Position numbers and translations under genes: made by a program | Part shown: positions 46,349 through 56,762 of the stretch, piece after piece | How positions within the stretch are numbered: the first letter of the stretch is position 1 | How the letters are laid out: each line of letters starts with the position of its first letter | Source: Tenebrio molitor | Taxonomy: Eukaryota; Arthropoda; Insecta; Coleoptera; Tenebrionidae | Direction: 5' to 3' | Length of the DNA stretch: 64,000 nucleotides | Assembly (NCBI RefSeq): GCF_963966145.1 | Contig: NC_091047.1 | Span: 11,346,001 to 11,410,000, forward strand | Notes under the pieces: model-generated | Database searches by the model: none | The model's input: only the letters and a program-made list of their open reading frames with translations | Told to the model about the DNA's origin: nothing

Positions 46349-49300
46349 ATGCCCGAGACATCCTTATTAGATGAATCAATTGCCAAATTAGAGGCTCTAA
46401 AAAGGAAAAGAACCTCATTAAAAGCTAGAATTACGCGTATTCAGAACTTTGTGTCTAATTTTCAATCAAATGATAATGATGTGTCTCCACTAGAAACTAG
46501 AAAAACATTCATCGAACAAATATTCAAAGAATATGACGAGGTACAGACTGAAATTGAATCACTCGATCTTTCATCAGAGGCGATTGAGACACAGACTCAG
46601 GACCGCGACGAAATTGATTTAAAGTATCTCGATGTATTATCATCAATTCAAACAAAAATTAGACAAACGACGCCTCCACCGCACACTGCGGCCACAGCGA
46701 ATCCTAACGGTAGTTGTTCCAGCGCTAATTCACATTGCTCTAATCGTGATCAATCAATCAAATTGAATCTGCCAACTTTAAATTTAAAATCTTTCACTGG
46801 TTGCTATAAGGAATGGTTGTCATTTCAAAATTCATTTAAATCCATTATTGAAGACGAAAACAACATGCTAAACAACTGTCAACGTTTCCAATATTTGCGA
46901 TCATGTTTATCTGGTGAAGCTTTGCGAGCAGTCGAGTCATTAACGGTGTCATCAGAAAATTATAATGTAGCGTGGGATATCTTAAAGAAACGGTTCTGCA
47001 ACAAACGGCTGATCGTTCACGATCACATAATAGCCATCACAAAGGCACCCCAAGTAATTAAAGCCTCGCATTCGTCACTTAGGTGTTTTTTAGATACGTT
47101 GAATTCAAATGTTGCCGCGTTAAGACAGCTAGAAGTACCGATTGATACTTGGCACGCTCTTCTAGTCGTAATAATTGTGGACAAATTAGACGACAATCTT
47201 GCAAGAGAATGGCAGGCTACATTAACCGACGAGGTTCCAACTTACGGTCAAACGATCGAATTTTTAGAAAAGAAATGTCAGTTGTTGGAATCCTTAAATC
47301 TATTGCACCCCAAATCGAACGTCAATCCGAATCACAATAATGCAAAAAACAATATGTCACAAAAACGAAGCACTACATCTTATGTTGCCACAAACAAACT
47401 ACATTGTACATTTTGTAAAAATGACGATCATACAATCTTTCAGTGCAATGAATTTACAAAATTAAATGTAGAGGAAAGAAACGCTCAAGCTCGAAACCTG
47501 AAGTTATGTCTTAATTGTCTAAGAACCAACCATTTTGTTAACAACTGTCAGTCCAAATTCAAATGCCGTAAATGCAATCAAAGCCACAATACGCTGCTTC
47601 ACAAAGAAAGACAAATCACGCAAACCAATGAAACACCAGCACAGGTAGAAAGTTTAAACGCTCATTCTATGAGGTCCCAATCATCAATTATTTTGTTATC
47701 AACCGCGATCGTTCTCATAGAAGATCGTAATAATAAGTCACATAAATGTAGAGCTCTCCTGGATGCAGGGTCCATGAACAGTTATATTACGTCATCATTT
47801 TCCAAAAAATTACGTCTACAGCAGAAAGCCGTAAATATAACCGTTGGCGGAATTGGTCAAATTTCGACGAACATCAAACAGGCCGTCCAGGTAAACATCA
47901 AGTCTCAGTACAATAAGTTTTCGGCGAACTTAAGTTGTTTTGTTCTGGAAAAAATAACCGAAAATCTTCCCCTGGTGACCATAAACATGTCTGCAATAAA
48001 TATTCCAAAGGAATTACAGCTAGCCGATCCGAAATTCTTAGAAACTGCACCAGTAGACTTACTTATCGGGGCTGATTTGTTTTGGAACCTTTTATGTCAA
48101 GACCGCAAGGAAATAACACTGAAGAACCATAACAAACTAATGCTGCAAAATACCCATTTAGGTTTCATTGCGGGTGGGTCACTAAATATGAACAATAACA
48201 ATAGCTCAAGCACCTGCTCGCTTTCTCTAACGTCGGTAAGCGACATTTTAGAGAACCAGATGCAAAAATTCTTCGAACTAGAACAATGCAGCAACCCTTC
48301 CGAACAAAAATGCTTTTCAAATGAAGAGATTATGTGCGAGCAACATTTTATTCAAAATACGTGCAGACAAACAAACGGAAAGTTTCTTGTTAAACTGCCA
48401 TTAAAAAATGATCCTCCAATTCTCAAGTCAAACCGCGATAGTGCTGTAAAGTTTTTTAACAATCTGGAACGAAACCTAAACAAAAGGCCTACACTAAAAT
48501 CAGATTATGTGCAATTCATGCGGGATTACATCTCTTTGGGTCACATGGAGGAAGTTCCGGGTTGCGAATTAAATAAACCGAACTGTACATATTTGCCCCA
48601 TCACGCGGTACTCAAGGATTCTACATCGACCAAGTTAAGAGTTGTTTTTAACGCGTCATTTCGCTCAGCTGATGCATTAAGTCTAAATGACAATCTTATG
48701 GCAGGACCTACAATCCAGCCAGAGCTTTTTGCAATTTTGTTGAGATTCAGAACTTTTAAATACGTCGTAAACGGGGACATAGCTAAAATGTACCGTATGA
48801 TAGAAATACATCCCGATCACAGTGACTATCAACGAATTGTTTGGCGCGAGAACACCGAAGATCCGCTAAAAACGTATAGATTAACCACTCTAACCTACGG
48901 TACAAAACCGGCCAGTTTTCTAGCAACAAGATGTCTTAAAGAACTAGCTCTTCAAAACGTAAATCACTACCCGGAAGCCGCTAAAGCAATTCAACAGGAT
49001 TTTTACGTAGACGATCTTCTGACGGGAGGAGACTCACTTGAAAACCTAATCACTTTACGAGATCAAATAATTCAAATTTTAGCTCATGGTGGTTTCTTAT
49101 TACGTAAATGGGCCGCCAATCATCCTGCATTAATTCCAGATAGTCACGAGCCTAATCTCAACGTCAGTTTCGATAAGGATGCTTACACTAAAACGTTAGG
49201 GCTTTTTTGGAATCCTAATCACGATTCGTTACGCTATCAGGTAAAACAGTGCGACATTCCGAAAAGACTAACAAAACGCGAAATCCTGTCTAAAACTGCC

Positions 49301-51577
49301 CAGGTATTCGATCCATTGGGTCTTGTGGCGCCAGTAGTAGTAAAAGCAAAAATAATCCTTCAACAATGCTGGAGTTTGAAAATTGGATGGGACGATCTAT
49401 TACCTGAAACTATTTATTGTGCATGGGTTAAGATCTTGCAAGAACTCGCTCACTTAAACGAAATCGAAATTCCCAGAAACATAATAAAATCAAGCCCCGT
49501 ACAGGTGCAACTACATGGTTTTGGTGACGCATCACAAATCGCATATGGCGCTGCTGTCTATCTAAGAACAACTGATCATAGTGGCAATCATCAAGTTCAC
49601 TTAATTTGCGCTAAATCTCGTGTGGCTCCTCTTCGCGCTGTTACGTTACCACGCTTGGAGCTGTGTGCCGCCTTAACGTTGTCGCGATTATTTAATACAG
49701 TTTTACGAACGATAAATGTCAAAATTGATCAGCAATTTCTCTGGACAGATTCCACAGTCGTTCTGGCATGGATAAACGCTACATCTTCAAACTTACAAAC
49801 ATTTGTAGGAAATCGAGTTTCCGAAATTCAAACGCTAACGGATGCGAAAGATTGGTATCATGTCAAAAGCGAAAGTAACCCTGCGGATGTACTAAGCCGA
49901 GGTGCTTTACCTGGTCAACTCAAAACTAATAAACTGTGGTGGAACGGTCCTGATTGGCTGTCAGAAAACAACGACACTTGGCCCGTATCTAACGTAAATC
50001 TTTCGGATATTGAAATTCCAGAACGGCGAACTGTCACTCTGACCAATATTCATTCTCGCGAAAGACAACTACCGCTTCTTACAAAATTTTCAAATTACAA
50101 AAAAACTGAACGCGTAATGTCATGGGTATTACGGTTCATCAACAATTGTAGGAAGCCAAACCAAAGGCAAATCTCTAGTTCTTTAACATGTGAAGAATTA
50201 AAAGATTCCATGAAGGCCATCATGCGTTTAATTCAAGAAGTTGCATTCAACGATGAATTAGCTTGCCTTAAACAAAACAAACCGATTAACAAGAAATCAC
50301 GTTTACTGTGCTTAAATATTTTTCTCGACAAGAATGATAATTTAATTCGCGCGGGAGGTAGGTTGCAAAACTCATCCTTAACTTACGATGTCAAACATCC
50401 CATCGTGCTACCAAACGATCACCATTTGATTAAGGCATTAGTCAAACACGTGCACATTGAGCAACTGCACGCTGGTGGTCAGGGAACTTTAGCCGCGTTA
50501 CGTCAAAATTTTTGGATAATTTCTCCACGCAGTGTGGTACGCAAGATTTTGCACCAGTGTTTGCAATGTTTTAAAGTCAAACCAAGCGTTATGTATCCTA
50601 TTATGGGTAATTTGCCCAAATCCCGTGTCGAACCAACCAGACCATTTTCAATCAGTGGCGTAGATTATGCCGGGCCTATTTACATCAAGGAATGTCGTGG
50701 TCGCAGTAAGCGTACTGTGAAGGCATATATTTGCGTCTTTGTCTGTTTTTCAACTAAAGCCGTTCATTTAGAACTAGTTGGTGACTTAACGACTCAAACC
50801 TTTTTGAATGCGCTAAAACGCTTCATATCAAGACGTGGTCATGTGTACCATCTTTATTCGGACAATGCTACAAATTTCGTTGGCGCCAATAGAGAATTAC
50901 TGGAACTAAGAACATTTCTAAAGTCAGCTTCATTTAGTCAAATTACAGAAAATCTGGCTAATAAGGGTATCTCGTGGCATTTCATTCCCCCCAGATCCCC
51001 GCACATGGGCGGTATTTGGGAAATAAACGTAAAATCCATTAAAGGTCATTTAAACAGAACAATTGGAGAAGTCGTGCTTTCCTACGAAGAATTGTATACC
51101 CTGTTAACAAGAATTGAAGCAGTCCTAAACTCCAGACCTTTGTGTCCCTTGAGTAACGATCCTAATGACCTTAATCCCATAACCCCTGGTCACTTCCTCA
51201 TCGGAGAGCCATTAACTTCTATAAGCGAAAGAGATCTTACGACGACGAGGATCAACCGATTGACGCAATGGCAAAGAGTGGAACAGATGAGGCAGCACTT
51301 TTGGCACCGCTGGCAAAGGGAGTACCTTGTTCAAAACATCAATCGTTCCAAGCAGCTCCGTGGTTCCGGTTCCAGACCGTCCACCCCCGCCTTGGAAGTT
51401 GGTTCCATGGTGATTCTAGTTGAGGACAACACGCCGCCACTACAATGGAAATTGGGACGCATCGTAGAACTTCATCCCGGAAGTGACGGTGTTGTGCGCG
51501 TAGTGTCCGTAAAGACTGTCAATGGCATCTTCAAAAGAGCCACGCGAAAGGTGTGCGTTCTGCCAGCGAATGAATAG
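46349..51577 (+). CDS. BEL/Pao Gag-Pol polyprotein, 1742 aa, intact
   Basis: Single frame for capsid-like Gag, protease, reverse transcriptase, RNase H and integrase, made in the cytoplasm and processed in virus-like particles. An N-terminal coiled-coil-like region (about 1-115) is followed by a DUF1759-type Gag (about 140-290). Zinc knuckles follow: C-x2-C-x4-H-x4-C at 353-367, a second of the same type, then C-x2-C-x3-H-x4-H. The protease has LLDAGS with Asp472 (DAG, where many retroelement proteases have DSG or DTG). The reverse transcriptase has Asp810 and YVDD at 886-889. RNase H shows Asp1060, Glu1104, Asp1134 and Asp1180. The integrase has an H-H-C-C zinc site (1369, 1374, 1404, 1407) and Asp1439, Asp1505, Glu1558. 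The C-terminus is DUF5641-like. Length is normal for the group. The first ATG after the leader is used. Everything needed for transposition appears intact. Confidence 0.97.
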   Translation: MPETSLLDESIAKLEALKRKRTSLKARITRIQNFVSNFQSNDNDVSPLETRKTFIEQIFKEYDEVQTEIESLDLSSEAIETQTQDRDEIDLKYLDVLSSIQTKIRQTTPPPHTAATANPNGSCSSANSHCSNRDQSIKLNLPTLNLKSFTGCYKEWLSFQNSFKSIIEDENNMLNNCQRFQYLRSCLSGEALRAVESLTVSSENYNVAWDILKKRFCNKRLIVHDHIIAITKAPQVIKASHSSLRCFLDTLNSNVAALRQLEVPIDTWHALLVVIIVDKLDDNLAREWQATLTDEVPTYGQTIEFLEKKCQLLESLNLLHPKSNVNPNHNNAKNNMSQKRSTTSYVATNKLHCTFCKNDDHTIFQCNEFTKLNVEERNAQARNLKLCLNCLRTNHFVNNCQSKFKCRKCNQSHNTLLHKERQITQTNETPAQVESLNAHSMRSQSSIILLSTAIVLIEDRNNKSHKCRALLDAGSMNSYITSSFSKKLRLQQKAVNITVGGIGQISTNIKQAVQVNIKSQYNKFSANLSCFVLEKITENLPLVTINMSAINIPKELQLADPKFLETAPVDLLIGADLFWNLLCQDRKEITLKNHNKLMLQNTHLGFIAGGSLNMNNNNSSSTCSLSLTSVSDILENQMQKFFELEQCSNPSEQKCFSNEEIMCEQHFIQNTCRQTNGKFLVKLPLKNDPPILKSNRDSAVKFFNNLERNLNKRPTLKSDYVQFMRDYISLGHMEEVPGCELNKPNCTYLPHHAVLKDSTSTKLRVVFNASFRSADALSLNDNLMAGPTIQPELFAILLRFRTFKYVVNGDIAKMYRMIEIHPDHSDYQRIVWRENTEDPLKTYRLTTLTYGTKPASFLATRCLKELALQNVNHYPEAAKAIQQDFYVDDLLTGGDSLENLITLRDQIIQILAHGGFLLRKWAANHPALIPDSHEPNLNVSFDKDAYTKTLGLFWNPNHDSLRYQVKQCDIPKRLTKREILSKTAQVFDPLGLVAPVVVKAKIILQQCWSLKIGWDDLLPETIYCAWVKILQELAHLNEIEIPRNIIKSSPVQVQLHGFGDASQIAYGAAVYLRTTDHSGNHQVHLICAKSRVAPLRAVTLPRLELCAALTLSRLFNTVLRTINVKIDQQFLWTDSTVVLAWINATSSNLQTFVGNRVSEIQTLTDAKDWYHVKSESNPADVLSRGALPGQLKTNKLWWNGPDWLSENNDTWPVSNVNLSDIEIPERRTVTLTNIHSRERQLPLLTKFSNYKKTERVMSWVLRFINNCRKPNQRQISSSLTCEELKDSMKAIMRLIQEVAFNDELACLKQNKPINKKSRLLCLNIFLDKNDNLIRAGGRLQNSSLTYDVKHPIVLPNDHHLIKALVKHVHIEQLHAGGQGTLAALRQNFWIISPRSVVRKILHQCLQCFKVKPSVMYPIMGNLPKSRVEPTRPFSISGVDYAGPIYIKECRGRSKRTVKAYICVFVCFSTKAVHLELVGDLTTQTFLNALKRFISRRGHVYHLYSDNATNFVGANRELLELRTFLKSASFSQITENLANKGISWHFIPPRSPHMGGIWEINVKSIKGHLNRTIGEVVLSYEELYTLLTRIEAVLNSRPLCPLSNDPNDLNPITPGHFLIGEPLTSISERDLTTTRINRLTQWQRVEQMRQHFWHRWQREYLVQNINRSKQLRGSGSRPSTPALEVGSMVILVEDNTPPLQWKLGRIVELHPGSDGVVRVVSVKTVNGIFKRATRKVCVLPANE

Positions 51578-51754
51578 ACTATGTTTGTATCGTGTAAATA
51601 TTTGTTATAATTATGCATTAACCCTTTTTTTTACAATTGACTTCAATGTTTGTATTTTTTAATGTTTTTTGTCATGTTTATTATGTAACAATCCTTTTTC
51701 TAATAACCATGTTCGATCTTTGCTAATTCCAATATTTTTGAAGTCCGTGCCTTC

Positions 51755-51769
51755 AAGGGGGGCGGTATA
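51755..51769 (+). promoter_or_regulatory. Polypurine tract
   Basis: AAGGGGGGCGG followed by TATA lies directly before the 3' LTR. It is the likely primer for plus-strand synthesis. One C interrupts the purine run. Confidence 0.8.
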
Positions 51770-52033
51770 TGTACAAAATAATGTAATTTTGAACGTTATT
51801 GTTAGAAACAGGTACTGTAGCAGGTAGTCCTGCCTACTTTCTTTGTGAGAGGGGTGAAATCACCCACCCTTATTTAAGTCGAGATATAGCGGTAAAAACC
51901 AGAGTCTACCACTATCCTTGGTACTTAACACTTGTACATCAACATTTTGCAATAAAGTTTTTAAGTAGTTATACAAAGACGACTATATCATTTGAACGGC
52001 TAATATCACCACCCAACAGTGATTAATCGTTCA
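51770..52033 (+). repeat. BEL 3' LTR, 264 bp
   Basis: Same sequence as 45753-46016, including TG/CA ends and AATAAA. It is followed immediately by the TATAC duplication. Confidence 0.95.
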
Positions 52034-52038
52034 TATAC
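52034..52038. repeat. BEL target-site duplication, right
   Basis: TATAC, identical to 45748-45752. It fixes both LTR ends independently. Confidence 0.9.
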
Positions 52039-52174
52039 TACATATTTTATTTTCAAGAGGTTCACAAAAAAAAAAAAAAACGGACATGAACTCATTTATT
52101 TATTTCCTCCAGTTAATATTACAATTTTCAAATTTTAAGGCAACAGTAATTACTACTTCCTTTGTAATATTATT

Positions 52175-52548
52175 GGTACTATCGGCGCCAACGAAATGTG
52201 AACGAATTTCTGGTGCCATAGAAACGTCTTCTGTTTTGTTCTACATTAAATAAAACTTTGTTCAGTGGCGTACTATATGTATGAAAGTTAAGAAAAGATT
52301 TCTACATATTACCTATAACTTTCTATTACAATTTTACAATTTTCCTCGAGTTTGGTAACAGCCCTCGCTTTTCCCATATCGGTCAAGTGTCGTGGCATGT
52401 ATATTGTTTAAAAATAAATTAAATCTGTTGACAAATTATGTTTGTGAAAATTGTCACAAATCTGACACATTAACGCACGCCTATGATTGATGCTACAACA
52501 CACACTAGGAAAATTTGGCGTTCACATTTCGATGGCGCCGATAGTACC
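52175..52548. mobile_element. 374-bp TIR element (GGTACTATCGGCGCCA)
   Basis: GGTACTATCGGCGCCAACGA and the inverted right end GGTACTATCGGCGCCATCGA continue with AATGTGAACG, giving TIRs of about 30 bp. The interior is A+T-rich without coding capacity. Flanks read ATTATT on the left and TACTTG on the right, so the target duplication is unresolved. The family is unknown and only one copy is in the window. Confidence 0.75.
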
Positions 52549-53504
52549 TACTTGAAATTTTCATAATATTACTAAAGTCTACAACACTACCTAAATTATC
52601 CGATGTACTTTCAACAAATTTCCAGGTAAAACTTTCCCAAAATGGTGAATGATCGCGATTTGTAATTTTTAATATCCTGAACTTTTACTAAGATAGCAGA
52701 GCCCAAATCTGCGATATCTCCCATTGTCACATTAGTAATTTCATCGCATCGACAAGCGCCGATCACATAACCCATAATAATAATTTATAATTCTTCCTTT
52801 AGGGAACTCAGAAATTTTACCTTTGTAGCCAGATACTTTTCATCAGGAGCATTATGTAGAAGTCATATACTTTTCGGGACTATGGCTTTAGCTTGTAGAA
52901 GAAAAGAAGTGATCCTAAATGTCAAAAAGGTTGGTATTACATTCTTGAACGTAAAGAACTGTTAGGTATTCATCTTAATTAAAAAATAAAATGGGAATTT
53001 AATGTCAGTAAACTCGTAAAAAAATCTCGGGCGACATAAATCTCTTAAGGTAATTGAAAACTGTTACTACTAGTGCGACACTAAACGGTTTATTTTGAAC
53101 TCATTCGTAGGCGCATTTGTTACCATATTTCAGTTTACGATCATTCTTCTCACTTAATAAAATTGTTTTCAGTTCAGCGGAAATGTATCAGAATAATTAC
53201 CAACCTAGGTTATAAAAAAGACTATCGAGGGAGTTTTGTTCGTCTGAGAATTATGACAGTATTTTTTTTATATAAGTAGTGCTTACTAAGAAGTTCGCTC
53301 CAAATGGGAAATTTTCTTATCGTTGTTAAAACTTACACATTGTTTATTAAATAGTTTTTTTTATTATAAAATCGTCCTTCCAAATCATTGTAGCATTATA
53401 CAGGTAATAAAATTGCACTCTTCATAAAGGCAGACCGTGTGTTTGCTCCTGTTTGCTTATTCGCTATGTTCAACAATTTTCAAAGAGTATGTAAACGTGA
53501 CAAT
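52549..53504. other. A+T-rich stretch, nothing recognised
   Basis: No gene, RNA or inverted repeat was seen between the TIR element and the Tc1 fossil. Confidence 0.4.
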
Positions 53505-53890
53505 TAGCATTACATTAACAGACTTTGAAAAGGGTCGCACCATTAATATGCAAGAAGTTAGATTTGCAATTCGTGAATCAAGAGTAGAGCGGGCCACAAT
53601 CAGTCAACAATTGTAGGGACATGACAAGCCACTGTGAAGAAGGTACCTCTCAGCTTTCACAAACTAAGAAAGACGTCTTCTTATATTATTAACAACTAAA
53701 CAAAAATTGAATAATGGTGCGTTGCAGGGTTAGAGCATCGTGAGGTCAGCAAAACTGCAGTAACTCAGTTCTCTGGAGAATGACCCCCGAGAGGCGGCAT
53801 CGACTACATGAGTAGATTGATACTATGTTTGTAGATGAGTTCGGGCTTTGTTTATGGGAGTATAATGGACGAAAATGAGTTGGAGGTGAA
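53505..53890 (+). pseudogene. Tc1-like transposase fossil
   Basis: LTDFEKGRTINMQEV at the start resembles the N-terminal DNA-binding region of Tc1 transposases. About 300 bp on, MFVDEFGLCLWEYNGR resembles the family's FSDESRFCL..DGR region that holds the second catalytic Asp, and an acidic DE pair is present. Between them the frame is broken by stops and deletions. The part after the DGR motif is not found. It is inactive. Confidence 0.6.
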
Positions 53891-54077
53891 TGAGGTAAAC
53901 AGTAAAATTCAGAGTTGACAGTAACTGGTATAGACGGAGTGAGTACCTAGTTTAATGGTACGAGTATGAAATGCGATATGCCTTTTGAAGAGGCGAATGC
54001 AAAGTGGGTTTTACATCCACTTATACAAACAATTTTTTACTAATCAAAATTTAATTATCCAACATAAAAATAGTATA

Positions 54078-54587
54078 CAGGGTGTTATTGAAAGTTGTAC
54101 AGATATTTTAACCACGAGCTACTGGGTTCATGTAGAACTCAGAAAAAATATCTAAAAAATTCTATGTTAAAAAATAAATTTATTTTTTGAGCTACAATTT
54201 TTTTAATTGCTTTTAGTCTTCTACGTTGTCAAACAACCTCGTAGGTAAAATTTCGGCACATTTCAAAAATACACCCTCTACATCATATTTTATAAAACCT
54301 ACACCAATGCGGTTTCCTTGTTTAGCATATTTCCTATAGGTTACTTCGCATTGGCGTACATGTTATAAAACATGAGATACAGGGTGTATTTTTAACATGT
54401 GCTGAAATTTTACCTACGAAGTTGTATGACAACGTAGAAAATTAAAAGCAATTTAAAAAAATTGTAGCTCAAAAAATAAATGTCATTTTATTTTTCGACA
54501 TAGAATTTTTTTAATATTTTTTCCGAGTTCTACATGAAGCCAGTAGCTCGTGGTTAAAATATCTGTACAACTTTCAATAATACCCTG
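54078..54587. mobile_element. 510-bp MITE with very long TIRs (CAGGGTGTTATTGAAAG)
   Basis: Both ends read CAGGGT(G/A)TTATTGAAAGTTG inward, then TACAGATATTTTAACCACGA and GCTACTGG. Each arm extends about 220 bp, almost to the centre (ACACCCT and CAGGGTGT at about 54284 and 54383). TA flanks both sides (54076-54077 and 54588-54589). It has no coding capacity. A transcript would fold into a long hairpin. Confidence 0.85.
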
Positions 54588-54677
54588 TATATATACTAAA
54601 CTTTACGAAATCTTACATAAAAATGTTAATCTGTTAAAATTATGCATTTTCAATATTATCACATATTATATCCTAAC

Positions 54678-54878
54678 TGCAAAATTTTTTATCGGAAAAT
54701 GTTTTGCTAATGAACGAAAACATCCATAAATGAGGTCAGAAGACCAATTATTAGCAAATAAGAGCACGAGACGAAGTCGAGGGCTTTTATTTGATAATAA
54801 TTGGTCTTCTGACCGAATAATTTATGTGTAGATGTTTGAGTTCATTAGCAAAAAATTTGCCGATATTAAAATTTTGCA
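54678..54878. repeat. 201-bp near-perfect palindrome
   Basis: Ends TGCAAAATTTTTTATCGG and, inverted, TGCAAAATTTTAATATCGG. Arms continue through TTTTGCTAATGAAC, AACATC, GGTCAGAAGACCAATTATTA and AAATAA to the apex GAGCACGAGACGAAGTCGAG. Nearly the whole element pairs with itself. The apex is the same motif as in foldback family F. It has no coding capacity. No target duplication was found. Confidence 0.8.
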
Positions 54879-56762
54879 CGGCTGATTATTTCCTGAATAG
54901 AATGAAAACAAACGCATTATTTCCAATCCTTTTTATTCAAAATAATTTATTAAAAAAAAAAAAATCAGGTACCGACATTTTTTATCCGATTATTGCACAG
55001 TGCGCATTTTAGAGAAATGTTATCGGGTTATTTTTTGTTTTCTCGTTTTGATTGGTCAATATTTGTCACGCAATTGGTTGCTAAACATATGAAGGAAATA
55101 ATCAACTATAAATTATGGCTTAATATTTTATTAATCATGTTTAAAAAAAGTTGCGAAAACAGAATTCAAGGAAGTGAATATAGTTGCTCTAGATTTTTTT
55201 TAGTGAGAGGAAGTCGTAAATCTACGTAAAGTGATTAAAACTAAATAAATTGTTTTTCTTTATCGTTTTACTTTTTGTTTGTTTCCTGCTGACCCACGTT
55301 CTTATTTTTGGCGAAAGCTTCATTTTCGATCGAATTACTATAATATAAATCTAAAAGATGCTAATTGCATATTTTGGATTCTTAACAATAAAACTTTCTG
55401 AATGTTTGATAAATGGTTAGTATCCATTATAATAAAGCACACTTTAAAGTATTATTTCTAGTTCCCTAGTAACAAAATTAAACGACTTATTAGGATTGAC
55501 ACAATCAAGAACTATATCGTTAGCAAAAATAAAACAGATCTAGATATGCGAAAACAATATTTTTATTTTAACTTCTGATTATTGGCGAGAAATACGGACA
55601 GTCGCTTAAAGGGAAAAAAATGCAGCAAAGTATTTTCTAGATTTTTATTTGGAAATATATAGTACCATAAAATATGGAAGACTGGATAAATAAGACAACC
55701 TTGAGGTAACACGAGATTCACATTAGGGTCTAAAGCTCATAGTTTTAATTCTCAGGCTGGTAACTATCCCATAAAACTATATAGCGTAGTTTAAGTAACT
55801 ATGTGTGAAACTAGGGCAAGATATAATGAAATAGTTTAGGTAATTGGATAATAACTTAATTTACCTATTCATTACCAGTAAATAAATAAACTAAGCATAT
55901 TTATATTTAGTTCGAAAAAATCTCACAATCGCAAATAATTCTTCTGTATACAATGGATTAAAAATATCTTTGACAATGGAATTATTAATGTGTAAAAGCA
56001 GCAAATCGGATGCAAGTTATGAGACAAAATCAACGAACAAAGCAACATTTATGAACTTTTATGTCTTTAATATAAAGGAATAAACGTAAACAGATTTCAC
56101 CCGTCAATAGAGTAGAGCTGCTGCGTCATGTGAAACTGACAATATGCATTCTCAAAGCGCTAGCACGAAAATTCCGACATGAATGCTGTCTCTATAAACG
56201 TATTTCTTTGGTTTTTTCGGCAATATTTATGAGCTGTATCCGCATGTGACGTTCCAGTTTGAACCGTTATAAAGTGGATCCAGCACAAGTTTTTTAACAA
56301 ACTCGACGGCTATTAGGCATTTCTTGATGTTTGAGATGAGGTAAATAAGTCGTATGAGAGTCCCTTTGAAAAGCTCTGCGGGTTTATAATGACATCTACT
56401 CCCGGAGTGAACTCGGTATATTAAGGAGCTCCTCAGCGGCATGATAGAAGTGTTGATCGATACTCTACATCAGATGACCAGCTTGCATACTAATGCAGCT
56501 CTAAACCTTCCAAATTAGCTAATTTGAAATTAGTTATGTACTAGTGGCTCGCAATTTGCATAGCTTCACGGGGAAGTGTTATTTAGTGAGGTTTCACAAT
56601 AATAATTATCTCGATGGTCTGCAAAAATTATTCTTTATTGTTCTAGCAACATAACTGACCCCCTTTTCGCTTTAATAATTGCTGGCGGATGATAATTTGA
56701 GAGGAAAAACTCGAATGTAACCTCATAAAACTCAAAACATAACAGCAACGGCTGTCAATATA
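54879..56762. other. A+T-rich stretch, nothing recognised
   Basis: Short frames at 54824-55012, 54993-55229 and 56227-56442 (-) are unmatched. No RNA or repeat partner was seen. Confidence 0.4.

Larger units (their letters stand above)
45753..52033 (+). mobile_element. Full-length BEL/Pao LTR retrotransposon
   Basis: A 6281-bp element: 5' LTR, primer binding site, leader, one Gag-Pol frame, polypurine tract, 3' LTR and 5-bp target duplication. Every expected part is present and no stop or frameshift breaks the polyprotein. The LTRs look identical over 264 bp, so insertion was recent on an evolutionary scale. No env-like second frame exists. The polyprotein contains the DUF1759/DUF1758-type Gag-protease arrangement and the Pao-type reverse transcriptase that separate this group from Ty3/gypsy and Ty1/copia. 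It inserted about 20 bp beyond foldback repeat F. Confidence 0.97.

Noticed and set aside
48097..48294. Minus-strand frame inside BEL pol
   Set aside because: Antisense shadow of an intact polyprotein frame.
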